Source: Odontocerum albicorne (taxonomy: Eukaryota > Arthropoda > Insecta > Trichoptera > Odontoceridae). From it: 64,000 nt of DNA. Numbering within the stretch: the first letter of the stretch is position 1; each line of letters opens with the position of its first letter. A program made the translations under genes and the position numbers. A model generated the notes under the pieces. That model was not told the origin of the DNA. It saw nothing but the letters and a program-made list of their open reading frames with translations, and did not search any database. Shown here piece after piece: positions 49,651 to 59,908 of the stretch. The DNA lies in NCBI GenBank assembly GCA_949825065.1, contig OX463846.1, forward strand, positions 3,243,366 to 3,307,365, in the 5' to 3' direction.

Positions 49651-50655
49651 GCTGACTACTGGCCAATGACATCGACATATAAAAGTATAAAAAAATATAG
49701 TTAAGTTAAACTGGTAAGTTTATGTCCAGTAAATTAAGTAAACTAATAAACCACACTTTGGAAAATAACATATCGTTTTGTTTCGAGTTTCTCTTAACAG
49801 CAGAGTTAAATGCAATGAAATCAAATAATATACCTGAAACAACATTGTAGAACTGACGGATTGACGTCAAATTCATTTTGCTTTCAACTGAAAATACTCG
49901 AACATGTCCTATTCGCTTTTAAAATGAAAACTCCGATTGCATCAGAGATGTCTGTTTAACATTAAGATTTGAATGTATAGTTAGTTACCGAACCAATTTG
50001 GATGTATAGTTTTTAACTCATGAAAAATCACGAGTTAATAACTATACATTCAAATTGGTTTACAACGATGTGGAATAAAATAATACAAAGTCCATTTTAA
50101 ACAGTCGCTGCCTGTGAATATTAACAATATGATGAAAACAGGAATAAGTTAATATAGTACTTTAAAAAAAAGTCATTGAAAGGAGCAAGTAAATAGAGTA
50201 GTTTAAAAAAAAGTCATATCACATATAAAAAAAGACAATCACATTGACTTTCGTTCTCCTGAATTTCAGCTTTATACAGTATAAAGCCTTATATTCTTGT
50301 GGGAATTTTATGGTTTCTCTTTGTTAAGCTGTCGAAGTCAAAAATAGTTTAATTTTTTCTAACTTTTGAAAATTCGTGCCAAAAATATTCAATCTTCCTT
50401 CAGAGAATTATGTAAGGGAAGGTATAAATATTTTCCAGGAATTTTATTCAGTGTCGAAACAAAATTTTAAACTCATTATTCTTGATATTTTTTGGGACAA
50501 ATTACGAGTACATGTTGTGAAATATTTTTCCTTTGGAAAAATATATCTAATTATTTTAGAAAAAAAAATACTAAACGTTCATTACTTAATGTTTATATTT
50601 TTTTGTTTTAATATTTATTTATTGTACATATGATATATTTTTGTTTAAAACTTTA
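49651..50655. other. Unassigned with a hairpin
   Basis: Apart from the inverted repeat at 49988-50063, nothing is recognised. The 85-residue frame 50376-50633 has an isoleucine-rich end and unclear coding status. Confidence 0.35.
49988..50063. repeat. Imperfect hairpin with arms of about 32 bp
   Basis: ACCAATTTGGATGTATAGTT, then TTTAACTCATG, pairs with CACGAGTTAATAACTATACA then TTCAAATTGGT across a six-base loop, with few mismatches. A third partial arm (TTTGAATGTATAGTTAG) lies just left at 49968. Confidence 0.8.
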
Positions 50656-50659
50656 TTAA

Positions 50660-50740
50660 ACAGTGTACCTACAATATGATGGGTTTATTTCCCAATGGCA
50701 ATCTCTTACGACTTATCTAATTTTGAGATGTAAAAGATTT
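50660..50740 (-). mobile_element. SINE 3'-tail fragment
   Basis: Minus strand: TAAGTCGTAAGAGATTGCCA and TTGGGAAATAAACCCATC correspond to the GACATTGCCACATGGCAATA ... CCCGCC part of the SINE body. Confidence 0.45.
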
Positions 50741-50959
50741 AAATTATTTATGTAAGTAAAAACTCTAATAAGAGAATTAGTAAAATAAACTGAATAAATA
50801 TGAAATAATCAACATTAAGACGATTTTAATCTTCAATTGAAAATTTAAAAAATGTATATAATGGCCGTACAAGGTTAAATAATATTCGTAAATAGCATTA
50901 ACGTAACAATATGCCACATAAACTATAGCTAAAAACACATTATCTTAACGTCTTAACAA

Positions 50960-51075
50960 ATAAACCATCACATGGTCTCCCTGTTGGCGTAGTCAGAGAG
51001 GAGAGCGCACCATACTTTCTTATCGCGACGTACAGCTTACGCATTTCTACGTTCTGAGTTTTTAAATTACCTTTA
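50960..51075 (-). mobile_element. LINE C-terminal fragment (FGHVERM family)
   Basis: CATCACATGGTCTCCCTGTT, GGCGTAGTCAGAGAGGAGAG and CGACGTACAG match the antisense end of the family at 56640-56700 and 11950-12000. Short and non-coding. Confidence 0.45.
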
Positions 51076-51184
51076 TTAAAAATATCATTTACTTCTGTTG
51101 TTTATAGTTAAGGCATTAACGTTGTGGAGGTTTAAAGACATTGTAATTTATTTTTATCAAACACTGTTTATTCCACTTTTTTGT

Positions 51185-51229
51185 GACGGTATAACCCTAC
51201 CGGTTTCAAGGGTTTCACCTCATCTTCAG
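51185..51229 (-). ncRNA. Hammerhead-like ribozyme core, fourth copy
   Basis: CTGAAGA (51229, minus), T, GAGGT-GAAA-CCCTT, GAAA, CGGTA/TACCG stem, then GTC, the canonical cleavage triplet. The loop-closing T-C pair of stem II is mismatched. Stem I is not evident next to the core. Confidence 0.42.
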
Positions 51230-51431
51230 GAGAGCGCAAACAAGATTAAATGCTTCGTTCAGATCGGATAAGTCATACACCGATCCGAACATCTGTTGAA
51301 CAATTATTTCCCAAAAATCTCTCCGCTCTTGGCCGAAGTTGTCCCATGCCTCCCTCACCCCTCAGCCACCAACCGTTGAAGCGTGTATATCGGTACCAGT
51401 TCGAACAGCATTAAGTCGTGTTTGCGCTCCC

Positions 51432-51475
51432 CTGAAGATGAGGTGAAAGCCTTGAAACCGGAGGGCTATACCGTC
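51432..51475 (+). ncRNA. Hammerhead-like ribozyme core, fifth copy
   Basis: CTGAAGA, T, GAGGT-GAAA-GCCTT (pairs G-T, A-T, G-C, G-C, T-G), GAAA, then CCGGAGGGCTATACCGTC with GTC at the cleavage position. Stem III is shortened by one base relative to the other copies. Confidence 0.42.
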
Positions 51476-51514
51476 ACAAAAAAAGTGGAATAAACAGTGT
51501 TTGATAAAAATAAA

Positions 51515-51878
51515 TTACATTGTCATTTACTTCTTTCAACTATATTTTCCACGTCTTCCTAAACCAAAAATTTCCCTCACACTTGTACTGTATGATTGCT
51601 TTTTTAGTATTTCTCCATTCATTCGTTTTAGGTGGCCAAACCATCTCAGAATGCTTTTCGCATCGTACTCAATGCATCGGTCTTAATAATCAATGCATCC
51701 CTAATAATTTCATTTCGTATCCGTCACACATTGTCACTCCATATATTTTTCTTTTCCTCGCATTTTTACCACTTTAGTTTCTCGAATTCCTCGCATTTCT
51801 ACCACTTTAATTGGGCTCCTATTAGTTTTCGATCACGTCCACGTTCTTCTCTCATATATCAAAAGATAATAAAAATAC
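51515..51878 (-). mobile_element. LINE C-terminal fragment (FGHVERM family)
   Basis: TTTCCACGTCTTCCTAAACC (antisense GRPRK), CATTCGTTTTAGGTGGCCAA (antisense FGHVERM) and TTTCGTATCCGTCACACATT (antisense helix region). It abuts the VRLWNQL LINE at 51880 without a clear boundary sequence. Confidence 0.55.
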
Positions 51879-51879
51879 A

Positions 51880-52225
51880 AGACTCGCTCCATCCTTGGCA
51901 TGCTTTAAGAAGCGACTGAAAAAACTCTTAATTTCTAGTCAGTAAAATAACGTGTTTCATTCCCGATTTTTTCTTTCCTCTCCACCATCTCTTCCTTTCC
52001 TTTTGATTGATGATATCTCACTTTATATGAAAAAGAATGTTCGGGTAATTGTCCGTATTTGTGGGGTTCGTGGGCATATGCTCACGTATGTATGTATTTA
52101 TGGATTTCGTGGGGATGGATAGTCATTTGAATGTTTTATGCAACAATGTAACTTGCTTCATTTACTTTTGGCAGGTTGGTTGGAATTCCGCTGATTTTAT
52201 TTGCATAAAATGTTAAATAAATAAA
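51880..52225 (+). mobile_element. LINE 3' end (VRLWNQL family)
   Basis: Codes ARLAPSLACFKKRLKK-like residues up to about 51925, then the shared 3' UTR (TATCTCACTTTATATGAAAA, ATTTCGTGGGGATGGATAGT). It ends in AAATGTTAAATAAATAAATA at 52210, an (AAAT)n tail. Confidence 0.7.
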
Positions 52226-52409
52226 TAAAAATATCAAAGTTGGGTAAGCAGGGAGTACAGAACGCTAGTTTTTGATACTGCCCGGTTCAAGGATGTATGT
52301 TTAAATGCCCAATAAACTTTGTTTTCTATTGCTGTACTCCATTCGATATCCCTTGTAACACTTCCATCATCTGATTTCAATAATATGTAACTATAAAATC
52401 ACTCAACTA

Positions 52410-52631
52410 ATGTTAAATGCGAACAATAAAAGAAAGTTTGTCTTTCAATCTGTTGATAAAATAGAAAAAAATGGGGATGTCCCAGCTTATAATACGATTT
52501 TCAAAGTTTACAAAAAATTCATAAAAGGCCAAATAATACAAATGTATAACGCTTGGTTGAAGTCTTCATTTATTAAGAATCAATCGATATTTGTTACATT
52601 TCAAAACTTCTACGTTAATAAGAGAGGATAA
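52410..52631 (+). CDS. Hypothetical 73-residue frame, no known family
   Basis: Starts MLNANNKRKFVFQSVDKIEK and ends FQNFYVNKRG. The composition is balanced (Lys, Asn, Phe, Val, Tyr) and it is not a repeat reading or part of a known element in this window. No domain is recognised and there is no convincing upstream regulatory context. The start lies about 20 bases after an AT-rich tract. It may be an exon or a small gene fragment, or chance. Confidence 0.2.
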   Translation: MLNANNKRKFVFQSVDKIEKNGDVPAYNTIFKVYKKFIKGQIIQMYNAWLKSSFIKNQSIFVTFQNFYVNKRG

Positions 52632-52869
52632 TCTTGTACTAGCTAGTATAGTAATGTAACTTCTAAGACTGAATTGATCCATAAATAAAAGGTTGTTTTG
52701 AAAAGAGTCGTTAACAGAACAAACTCTTGTCAAGGGAGCACTATATGTTTAAATAAGAAATTCACTTTTGATGGGGACCGAACTGCCATTTAAAGAAAAC
52801 ACTTTGATATTTTTGCATATACATATACGAAAGAGTTGCTATCGTTTTATCAATTAATTCAGTATACCG

Positions 52870-53146
52870 AAAAATATATTTTTAGCTTTACTAAGATGAA
52901 GAAGAGCAGGCTGAGATGGTTCGGGCATGAGGAAGGATTGAACGAAGAAAGACTAACAATAAAATATGACAGTGAAAATGTGAGTAGACGGTTTGTGAGA
53001 GGAATATCAAGAAGAGTATGGTTGGATCAAGTGAACGATTTTTTTAAAAGAAGGAAACGTATGAAGTCAGAAAAATCACAGAAGTTGTATGAGAAGGTGT
53101 ATGGATGTAGAATAAGCTAAGGATGTGTATCGAGATAGGAAAGGTT
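52870..53146 (+). pseudogene. LINE C-terminal fragment (FGHVERM family), split copy
   Basis: Reads FTKMKKSRLRWFGHEEGLNE, ERLTIKYDSENVSRRFVRGI, SRRVWLDQVNDFFKRRKRMK and KLYEKVYGCRIS. RWFGHEE corresponds to RWFGHVE and RGISRRVWLDQV to RGRPRKVWLDQV. The same element resumes at 53653 (TTGGCGCTATCGTATCTGTC, TATCCCAACAGAGAAATGCG) after a 501-base insertion with an AGGTT duplication. Confidence 0.7.
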
Positions 53147-53647
53147 AAATAAATAAATAAATAAATACAGGTTTATTGATAGCAACATAGTATGTAGGCA
53201 CTTAATACATTTAGACACATTTCAAGAACAAATTAAAAAGAGAATACATTAAAAACCAAAAGTTATCAAAAGGTCTGGACTCATCTAATAACATCCTCCC
53301 GGCCACGATACATCCTACCAATATAAGGCGAGCCTAGCCACGGGGACACCAGATGTTTTTCAGCCCACACTCTTAAACTTGTTGACCAAGAAGATAAAAA
53401 AAACACAGAAAATAAATAGATGACAAAAAAAAATACATTTAAGAGAGAAGACATTAAAAGGTCCGGGCTCATCCCACAAACATTCCCCCGGCCGAGATAC
53501 ACCCCACCAATGTAGGGCGAGCCCGACCGCAAGGGCATCGGGGGGCTTCCACCCCACACCCCTGCATATCTAGATTAAAGAATAAATAAAAAAACAAAAA
53601 CGTATGGCAGAAAACAAAATAAAAAGTAAACCCACATATACCTACAT
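53147..53647 (-). mobile_element. Retroposon with TSD, inserted in a LINE
   Basis: AGGTT at 53142-53146 and 53648-53652 flanks the insertion. On the minus strand it ends TTGCTATCAATAAACCTGTA and (TTTA)n, like 26620-26720. It contains two copies of a roughly 188-base unit (GGTCTGGACTCATC at 53272, GGTCCGGGCTCATC at 53460) with CCCGGCCACGATACATCC-type cores. The minus frames (up to 92 residues) repeat SPYIGG/YRGRE and look like repeat readings rather than protein. Confidence 0.7.
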
Positions 53648-53652
53648 AGGTT

Positions 53653-53725
53653 GGCGCTATCGTATCTGTCTATCCCAACAGAGAAATGCGCGATAGTATG
53701 TGCGTATTTATTAAAATGTCAATAT
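53653..53725 (+). mobile_element. Continuation of the split LINE fragment
   Basis: TTGGCGCTATCGTATCTGTC then TATCCCAACAGAGAAATGCG, like GTTATCTCTGCCTATCTCAA in the 14.45-kb copy. It joins directly to 53146 once the retroposon is removed. Confidence 0.55.
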
Positions 53726-54754
53726 TAAAATTCAAAACTTTTTTCATCGATCACGTTCTATGGCTTGCGAGAGGATCATTTTGTGTAAATCAATGAGATG
53801 GCGAATCCTTTCGCCACATCAAAAAAACAGATTCAAAATATTTTATGATCCAATAAATTCTTACATTTTTAAGAAAAAAGTTTTCAGCAAAGCTGTCGAA
53901 GGGAATCAGCAAACATAACGACTAAATGAAAACGAATACTTCAATTGAATTTCATTTAAAAAAAAATTTTTTTTAAATATATATTTCTTCAAGCTAAACG
54001 GATCTCCTTGAATATTTCTGTGGCGTTATCACAGAAGTTGATATGTCTGTTTTCGTCATTTTGTGTTTATTCTCCGAATTTATAGTAAATATGTTTCAGC
54101 ATGTTATGGCAAAACTTGATGTGTCAGTCATTATCCAAACAAAAGATATATTGTTTGGAAAAACTTAAAAAATGCTTATTTGTACTGATTTTAACAGCTT
54201 ATCAAAGTTAATATTGCTTCTCCTGTAAACTAAGGTAAAACGGACATATCAACTTCTGCCATAACGTCACAGATTTAATATTTTATCATTTGCACTCTGA
54301 TGGGTAGCCATACAATACGTTACTAATCTCATAGTTATACTCGTTGTTAAGTTTTCATAAGGGCTTTTAGCAAGTCTTGCATTAGCAAAAAATAACATCA
54401 GGTTTTCACATATAAAAGCCTTACTGATTTTAATTAAGTTTTCACTTAGGAATAAAAATCAACATTTTTTTTATATTTACTGATAGATAAGAAACAAAAT
54501 AAAAGTTTACTGAAACAAATGGAGAGAAACGCCGGGGATTTTGTGCGACAGAAGGCTAAACATAAAGCTTAAAAGCATTTTGCTATTCTTGAAATAAATT
54601 ACGGGTTTCAGTATATAATTTTCACAAATCCACAGTATAATTAAAATTTAACCCTTCAAATACACAAGAGAGATTTTTAAGCTCACTAAACAAACTCGTT
54701 TCTTCAGCCAAAAAAATTGAAGATTTTAATAAAACATCAGCGCAAAATCTTCAA
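53726..54754. other. No supported feature
   Basis: AT-rich. Two related stretches near 54010 and 54230 mention AACTTCTGNNATAACGNCAC in direct and inverted form, perhaps a relic of a small inverted-repeat element. Confidence 0.35.
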
Positions 54755-55150
54755 AATGATCAGGCCCGCTATATTACATGAAGCCGAGTGTCGGCCTCTG
54801 AAGAAAATAGAGGAACAACTGCTTATTTTTTTTGAGATGTAATGTTGACGTCGGATGCTGAAAATCTCGTCGACTACCAGAAAAATGTATGCCTCCATAC
54901 TCCAGAATTTAAATATGACGATACAACTGTTCTCAATAAGCTTCCAGCGTTTTCTGTGTTTTTTTTCAAGCTCATTTCCAGATATAAACCTGGACAAATT
55001 TATGGTATTATACCACGAAGACTAGACAAAGGTAAGTGCCAGCAATATGGAGATGAAAGAAGTGCCTGAAGAATTATGTACATAGTCATGCGAGCGGCAA
55101 GTGGCCAAGAGCAGTGGATACATGATACCGCAATATGTACCACCAATATC
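54755..55150 (+). pseudogene. RTE-type C-terminal fragment, badly decayed (CWRRMLK)
   Basis: One plus frame gives CWRRMLKISSTTRKMYASIL, QNLNMTIQLFSISFQRFLCF and NLDKFMVLYHED. This parallels CWRTMLRTSWTARRANVSIL, ALRITDRLSTICL and the FGHI region of 47240-47690. Frameshifts and stops interrupt it. The other open frame here (54842-55069), followed by GGTAAGT, resembles an exon with a splice donor, but its alternative-frame homology to RTE explains it better. Confidence 0.5.
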
Positions 55151-55502
55151 CCATAAATCACAACTTTCAGTTATAAGGGATGACGAATACCATATATATC
55201 ATATAATTTATTTTATTTATTGAACACTTCATTGTGTGTAAATCTGAAGTGATTATTGGGCGGTGAATTTGGAAAACCAAATCCACGATCTATTTGAGCG
55301 TAGATAGAAAGTCCATGATCGGAAAGACACTGAATTTTTTTTGGCCAATAAAAAAGGGAGGTGGATCGGTAAACCATATTATAAAATAGCGACAACATGT
55401 GAATTTTTCGAAAACATATCTCACTTTCAATCAATCCAGTTTTTATATGAATTTTAAACAAATGACAACAACTACGAGTGTATAGTGAACCCTCTACAAC
55501 GA
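55151..55502. other. No supported feature
   Basis: A frame at 55213-55461 (minus) has no recognised motif. No repeat ends seen. Confidence 0.4.
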
Positions 55503-55712
55503 CGACTGTCTTGGCTTCGTAACTCAGATGCCTTTCTCCAACTCGATGGAGGCGAGTTTGATTCTCATTGGAACCCAGATTTTTTTAAAAGGAAACTTTC
55601 ATTTTCCCTAACGGTCCCTTTATTATCTTTTTGATTGATTTTAAGGGATTATCTGTTCACAATAAGTTCACCACGTTATTCTGTATGCAACAAAAGTGTT
55701 ATAAAATAAAAT
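55503..55712 (+). mobile_element. tRNA-derived SINE, copy 5 (old)
   Basis: GTCTTGGCTTCGTAACTCAG is a degraded A box and GCGAGTTTGATTCTCATTGG a recognisable B box (55550). The body keeps TTCACCACGTTATTCTGTAT and GCAACAAAAGTGTTATAAAA. More diverged than the others. Confidence 0.65.
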
Positions 55713-56639
55713 AAAATATTGATAAATAAATAAAGCTTTTTCACGTTTTGATCACTTTTGAAATCCGAAATCTTCGCTGTATCTGACAAAGTTTAAAACT
55801 GGTTCCATCTTAAAAACTGACAAAAAAATTGAGTCAATACAAAAACATACATTTTGCGACAAAAAGTGGACCTTTTTCAGCAACAAAGTGAACTGTTCTT
55901 CAAAATGATGAACTTAAAATTATATCCAAACATCCTTATTTCTCATAAGTATTTTGATATTTTTACACACTTGGAGTTTTCAGTATAATATTACCTCAAA
56001 ATCTTCTAGCGATGAGCCGTGTAACAGTTGGGCGTAATTATGCAAAAAGGACCCAACTCATAAAACACATTTTTTTGGTTTATCCCTGTACGTACAAAAA
56101 CATTTACCCCCTCAATGTGTATTTTATATTCAAATTACGCCTTAAAGTTTTTTTGTCCCGCACAAACCCTTACAAAGAGGCTAGGTATTTCCTCAATTAT
56201 CTCAGACAAGGTAAATTTTGGTTGGGTCGTTTTTGTTAAGTTACGTCCAGTTGAGGTTTGAAGAAACCGCATTCTTGTTTTATTTTATCGTGTTTCCTTT
56301 AGCGACTGAAATATTTCCACCCTTAATTTTTTTTCGTTTTCAGGAGAGTATTTTATCCAACGTAGAGTGTAGTGGTGCGAATATCAAAATTTAAAAAAAT
56401 ATATCATAACTGGGTTTACATAATGAAAAATATATGATTTTTTTTTAAACATTTTTCTTAGTAACAAAACAAACTCTTAAATGCAATGTTCCAATTTAAA
56501 ACAAAACTAAAGAACATATTTTTTCCAATAGGGCAATTCTGTATACACAATTCATAAATCAAGGAAATTATATAATATATGAAGTAAGAAATCAATGTTA
56601 AGAATTTATACAGCTTGTTTAAGCTTTAAGACAGTTTTA
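55713..56639. other. No supported feature
   Basis: AT-rich. The 75-residue frame at 56012-56239 shows no domain and is not called. Confidence 0.4.
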
Positions 56640-57960
56640 TAAACATGTCATGACGCGGTTTCCCTGCTGGGGCAGGCAAAGAGGATAAAGCGCCGGAATT
56701 TCTATCTCGATACACATATTTCACAACATCAATATCCATGCACTTTTTCATGCAGTTCTTACGGTTTCTCTTATGTTTTACATTCCCTCTTTTCAAAATA
56801 TCCTTATCTTGATTGATCCAACCATACTTACCGTGTTCTTCATCGAACATGCCTACTAGTCACAATTGCACTTTATATTTTTTAATTATTATTTCATTCG
56901 TTTTACGTGCCCAAACCATATCAAAGTGTTTATTTACATCTTACACAACACGTCTGCTTTAACCTTTCCCTTCCTTGCTAAAAAAAATCGGCGCGTTGCG
57001 GTGCTGTGTATTCAATACACATGTAAAAATGAGCGATTTAAAATCGAAAAAAAAATAATATTCATAGCCAATCGCTTAAATTAATTCAATTTGAAGTCAA
57101 AAGTGATAATAATTCAAATTTAACTGCTGATAACATGAAAAAAAGCATCGGCTGACGTTCACAAAACGGGCGAAGCGACCACCTCAAACGAAAGCACGCG
57201 AGCTACTAAAGCGAGAGAAGCGAGCGAACTGAAATTTTATTTCTTGCGTTCCCATATACCGAAGTAGAGTGAGAGTGAGACGTGAATAGCGTCGCTTCCT
57301 CGCCCATAGTGGTTTTTTAGAATGAATACACCTACGTCACACACTGGCACACGTTTGATTGTATTGGTGAATTTATTCCCGATTTTCTCAAAATATCTCT
57401 ACTGTGCCGATAAGTGCTAATTATTATTATTATTTTTTCATTCAATGCATAAATGTATTACGGAAGAATACCTTAAATCTGAAAGCAGTATTTATTATAT
57501 TTATAGAGATATTAAAGTTTTTTGAAGCAATGTGTAGGTACTAGTAACACATCACAGGGAAGGAAGGTTTAAGGTTACATTTGTCTATGTCTTACATTGT
57601 CACTCCGCGTATTCTTCTCAGTTCACGCATTTTTACAGCATATACTAGACTTTTTGGTCTTTTTCTGTCCTCGTTTCTCTCTCATACTTCAAAGTTGGTA
57701 ATTAAATACAATTACGAACTATCATGTTAGCAGATTTTCATACAGTGCAGTTCAAACATATATGTTTTAGTGCTTCGTTGACTTTGATATCTCTCGCAAC
57801 TCTTCCATTACCTGAAAAAAAAACTCTTATAGCAGAGTTCTTCAGCTTGATCTATTCCTTCAATACTCACCCATATATCATGTCAGTTACTTTTCCCTCC
57901 ACGCTTTTTAATCAGTTTGATTTAAGATTTTACAAAATTGATTCTTAGATATTTTTGTAA
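56640..57960 (-). pseudogene. LINE C-terminal region (FGHVERM family) split by a TTAA MITE
   Basis: Minus strand: 57715-57590 reads PKSLVYAVKMRELRRIRGVT. After the MITE (57568-56963), 56958-56640 continues with the FGHVERM-equivalent region and the frame 56850-56626: NQDKDILKRGNVKHKRNRKN, CMKKCMDIDVVKYVYRDRNS and SLPAPAGKP. Removing the MITE restores the order seen at 40430-40725 and 13800-14520. Frameshifts and stops elsewhere make it inactive. Confidence 0.72.
56963..57568 (+). mobile_element. piggyBac-like MITE, copy D
   Basis: TTAA at 56959-56962 and 57569-57572. Ends CCTTTCCCTTCCTTGCTAAA and, on the minus strand, CCTTCCTTCCCTGTGATGTG. The interior matches copy A: GTGCTGTGTATTCAATACAC, TCACACACTGGCACACGTTT, GATTGTATTGGTGAATTTAT. 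It sits in a LINE whose other copies keep a single TTAA here, so the 4-base duplication is directly demonstrated. Confidence 0.92.
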
Positions 57961-58074
57961 GTTTTATATAGTATTTTTATTTAATACTAGCTGTACCCGA
58001 CCACGCGTTGCTGTGGCTCAGGCTGGTTAAATGGAAAAGAAAGAAAAGAGAAAGCACACGTTTCTAATATGTTT

Positions 58075-58290
58075 ATTTCACAATGCTTGTGTGTATACAA
58101 TATTTTTGACTTCTTTCAGCCACTCTCAGCCTGTCGCGTTCATTCTGTTGAGAACAAAGCAGATCTGAAGCTGCAGAACGCGATCGCCGTGCTCGCAACC
58201 GTGCATCCTCAAGTCTGGATGCACGTCGCTCTGCTGCTTCCTCGGCATTATGATGAACTAAAGCAGATTGATTGCACTGAAAAGGAGGAA
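58075..58290 (-). pseudogene. Arginine-rich R--RL coding fragment
   Basis: Minus strand from 58285: CNQSALVHHNAEEAAERRAS, RLEDARLRARRSRSAASDLL and NERDRLRVAERSQKY. Repeats of RR-SRLE-AR-RARR are typical of the region before the helicase in arthropod Helitron or PIF1-like repeat proteins. The segment is markedly more GC-rich than its surroundings. Too short to assign. The plus-strand frame over the same bases (58069-58314) is probably the shadow. Confidence 0.4.
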
Positions 58291-58417
58291 GAAAGTTATA
58301 ACAAAAACATATAAAATTGCGAAACGTTAAAAAAGGAACTGAATAATATTGTTAAGTTCGTAGACGTCTTTGTTCTTGCCGGCAAGAATAGCTCGTTCAC
58401 TCAGACAATCGTGATTC

Positions 58418-58830
58418 TTAAAAACTAACAATTATGACAAATTAATACATCTTGTAACAAATTAGCAAAAATGTGGCAGTTTTTAAAAATCAAATAATAT
58501 TTGGTGACGTTTGTCAAAAATCACTACGTTAGTCTGCATTGGCAAGGGATGGGGTATTCGATGATAGGATTTTCGATTTGTTTATACCTAAAATGAAATG
58601 TTCGCTATTATTATAGTTTTAATTCATTGTGGATCTTGACATATTTAAAGATACAAATCATACAATACATTCGAAAGTCAGTATAATGAAAATTAGGAAT
58701 TAAAACGTCAGTTTAGAGAAAAACAATTGTTCAATTTATAAAACAACTGTTCGATTTGTAAAAAAAAAACAATTTTACCCCATCCCTTTGTGACATGACG
58801 TTTTAAACACCGCACGACTCATCCTAGACT
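58418..58830 (+). mobile_element. Fragment of the 831-bp TA MITE family
   Basis: AACTAACAATTATGACAAAT, TAGCAAAAATGTGGCAGTTT, GGTGACGTTTGTC and GCATTGGCAAGGGATGGGGT match a single 263-base unit of 12745-13575. It ends with CCCCATCCCTTTGTGACATG and ACTCATCCTAGACTTTCTGA. Only one internal unit is present, so the duplication at 12.9-13.4 kb is not ancestral. Confidence 0.65.
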
Positions 58831-59104
58831 TTCTGAAGCGTAAAGCAGATCGATTGCACTGAAAAAGAAGAAAGAAAATTATAATAAAAATATATAAAAT
58901 TGCGAAACATTAAAAAAAAATACATGAACTAAAAACAAAGAAAAAACAAAAAAAATATTAACGAAATATTTCACTTCAAACGCAAATCAATCGATACAGG
59001 TAAATTTTAACGCATTTCACGATATGTATTAACTATGGCGGATAAAAATTTAGTGTGTTGCTTTTACTTCCAAACAGATGGCGCTATTTTTCAATACACG
59101 TATT

Positions 59105-59475
59105 TGAAAATTTAATATTTATTATTTAATATTTAATATTCAATATTTAATTATTTAATATTTATTATTTAATATTTAATATTCGAAATCAAAATGAAAA
59201 TTAATCGAAATCTATATTGCGTGTATTACCGTCACGTTCAACAGGGGGATTTTCGACAGCACAGCTAATTGAACTGAAAAATACAAAAAACTGTTGAACA
59301 AAACTGAAAAAGACTGCTGCTATTATTACGACGCACATAGTACAAAATGGCATATAAAAATTTGGTATATCGTGTGTTGCTTTTACGTCCAAACAGATGG
59401 CGCTATTTTTCAATAAACGAATTGGAAAGTTTAATATTTATTATTTAAATATTTAATATTTATTATTAGATATTT
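59105..59475. repeat. ATTTAATATTTA low-complexity tracts
   Basis: Runs of TATTTAATATTTAATATT at 59110-59185 and 59425-59490, each just after the GATGGCGCTATTTTTCAATA block. Simple-sequence DNA. Confidence 0.85.
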
Positions 59476-59908
59476 AATATTTAATATTCAAAATCAAAAT
59501 GAAACTGTCAAAATTTCAAAGCAATCATTAAAGAACTTCCGGAGATTGGAGATTTTTAATTTACGAACATTTACATTTTTATTTATATAGATATTTAAAT
59601 ATTTAATATTTAATAAAAATAAAAAAAACAGGTTAAAAAACGAAATGAAAGAATCCGAAACGACGAAAATGCAATGTCACATAACCTGATAATGAGAATT
59701 GTTTAGTTTGCGTGTGTCGCCGCAGGGGGCGCTCCAATTATTTCGTCTGTTTTATATACTTTTTTATAAACAACCGTATATAAAAAAAATATATAAGCAT
59801 GCTTGTATACGAATATAACCTTTTGTCAAAATTTTAAAACAATCGGTGAAGAACTTTCGGATTAGAGATTTTCTATTAACGAACATTTACATTTTTATTT
59901 ATATAGAT

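Larger units (their letters stand above)
51120..51510. mobile_element. Two Penelope tails in inverted orientation
   Basis: A minus-strand tail (51245-51120) and a plus-strand tail (51395-51510) face outwards from a 150-base centre that contains CACCCCTCAGCCACCAACCG and TATCGGTACCAGTTCGAACA. The latter resembles the antisense of 14800-14830 in the Penelope copy. Each carries the CTGAAGA ... GAAACCGG core. Inverted terminal arrangements are frequent in Penelope insertions. No protein domain remains. Confidence 0.6.
57985..59908. mobile_element. Composite repeat, ACTAGCTGTACCCG to TATATAGAT type
   Basis: It starts ACTAGCTGTACCCGACCACG and ends twice with the same tail: ACATTTTTATTTATATAGAT at 59574 and 59889. 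The tail region (AAGAACTTNCGGANNNGAGA, TTACGAACATTTACATTTTT) is therefore duplicated. The block GATGGCGCTATTTTTCAATA is also repeated at 59081 and 59397. Inside are an arginine-rich minus-strand coding piece (58075-58290) and a MITE fragment (58418-58830). Repeats of this CTAGCTG-ACCCG form are common in insects, but I cannot fix the class. Confidence 0.5.

Noticed and set aside
53281..53559. 92-residue glycine-rich frame (SPYIGG repeats)
   Set aside because: It covers the two repeated units of a retroposon inserted in a LINE; no independent evidence of coding.
54842..55069. Apparent exon with GGTAAGT splice donor
   Set aside because: Another frame of the same bases aligns with the RTE C-terminus (CWRRMLK ... 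NLDKFMV), which explains the sequence better.
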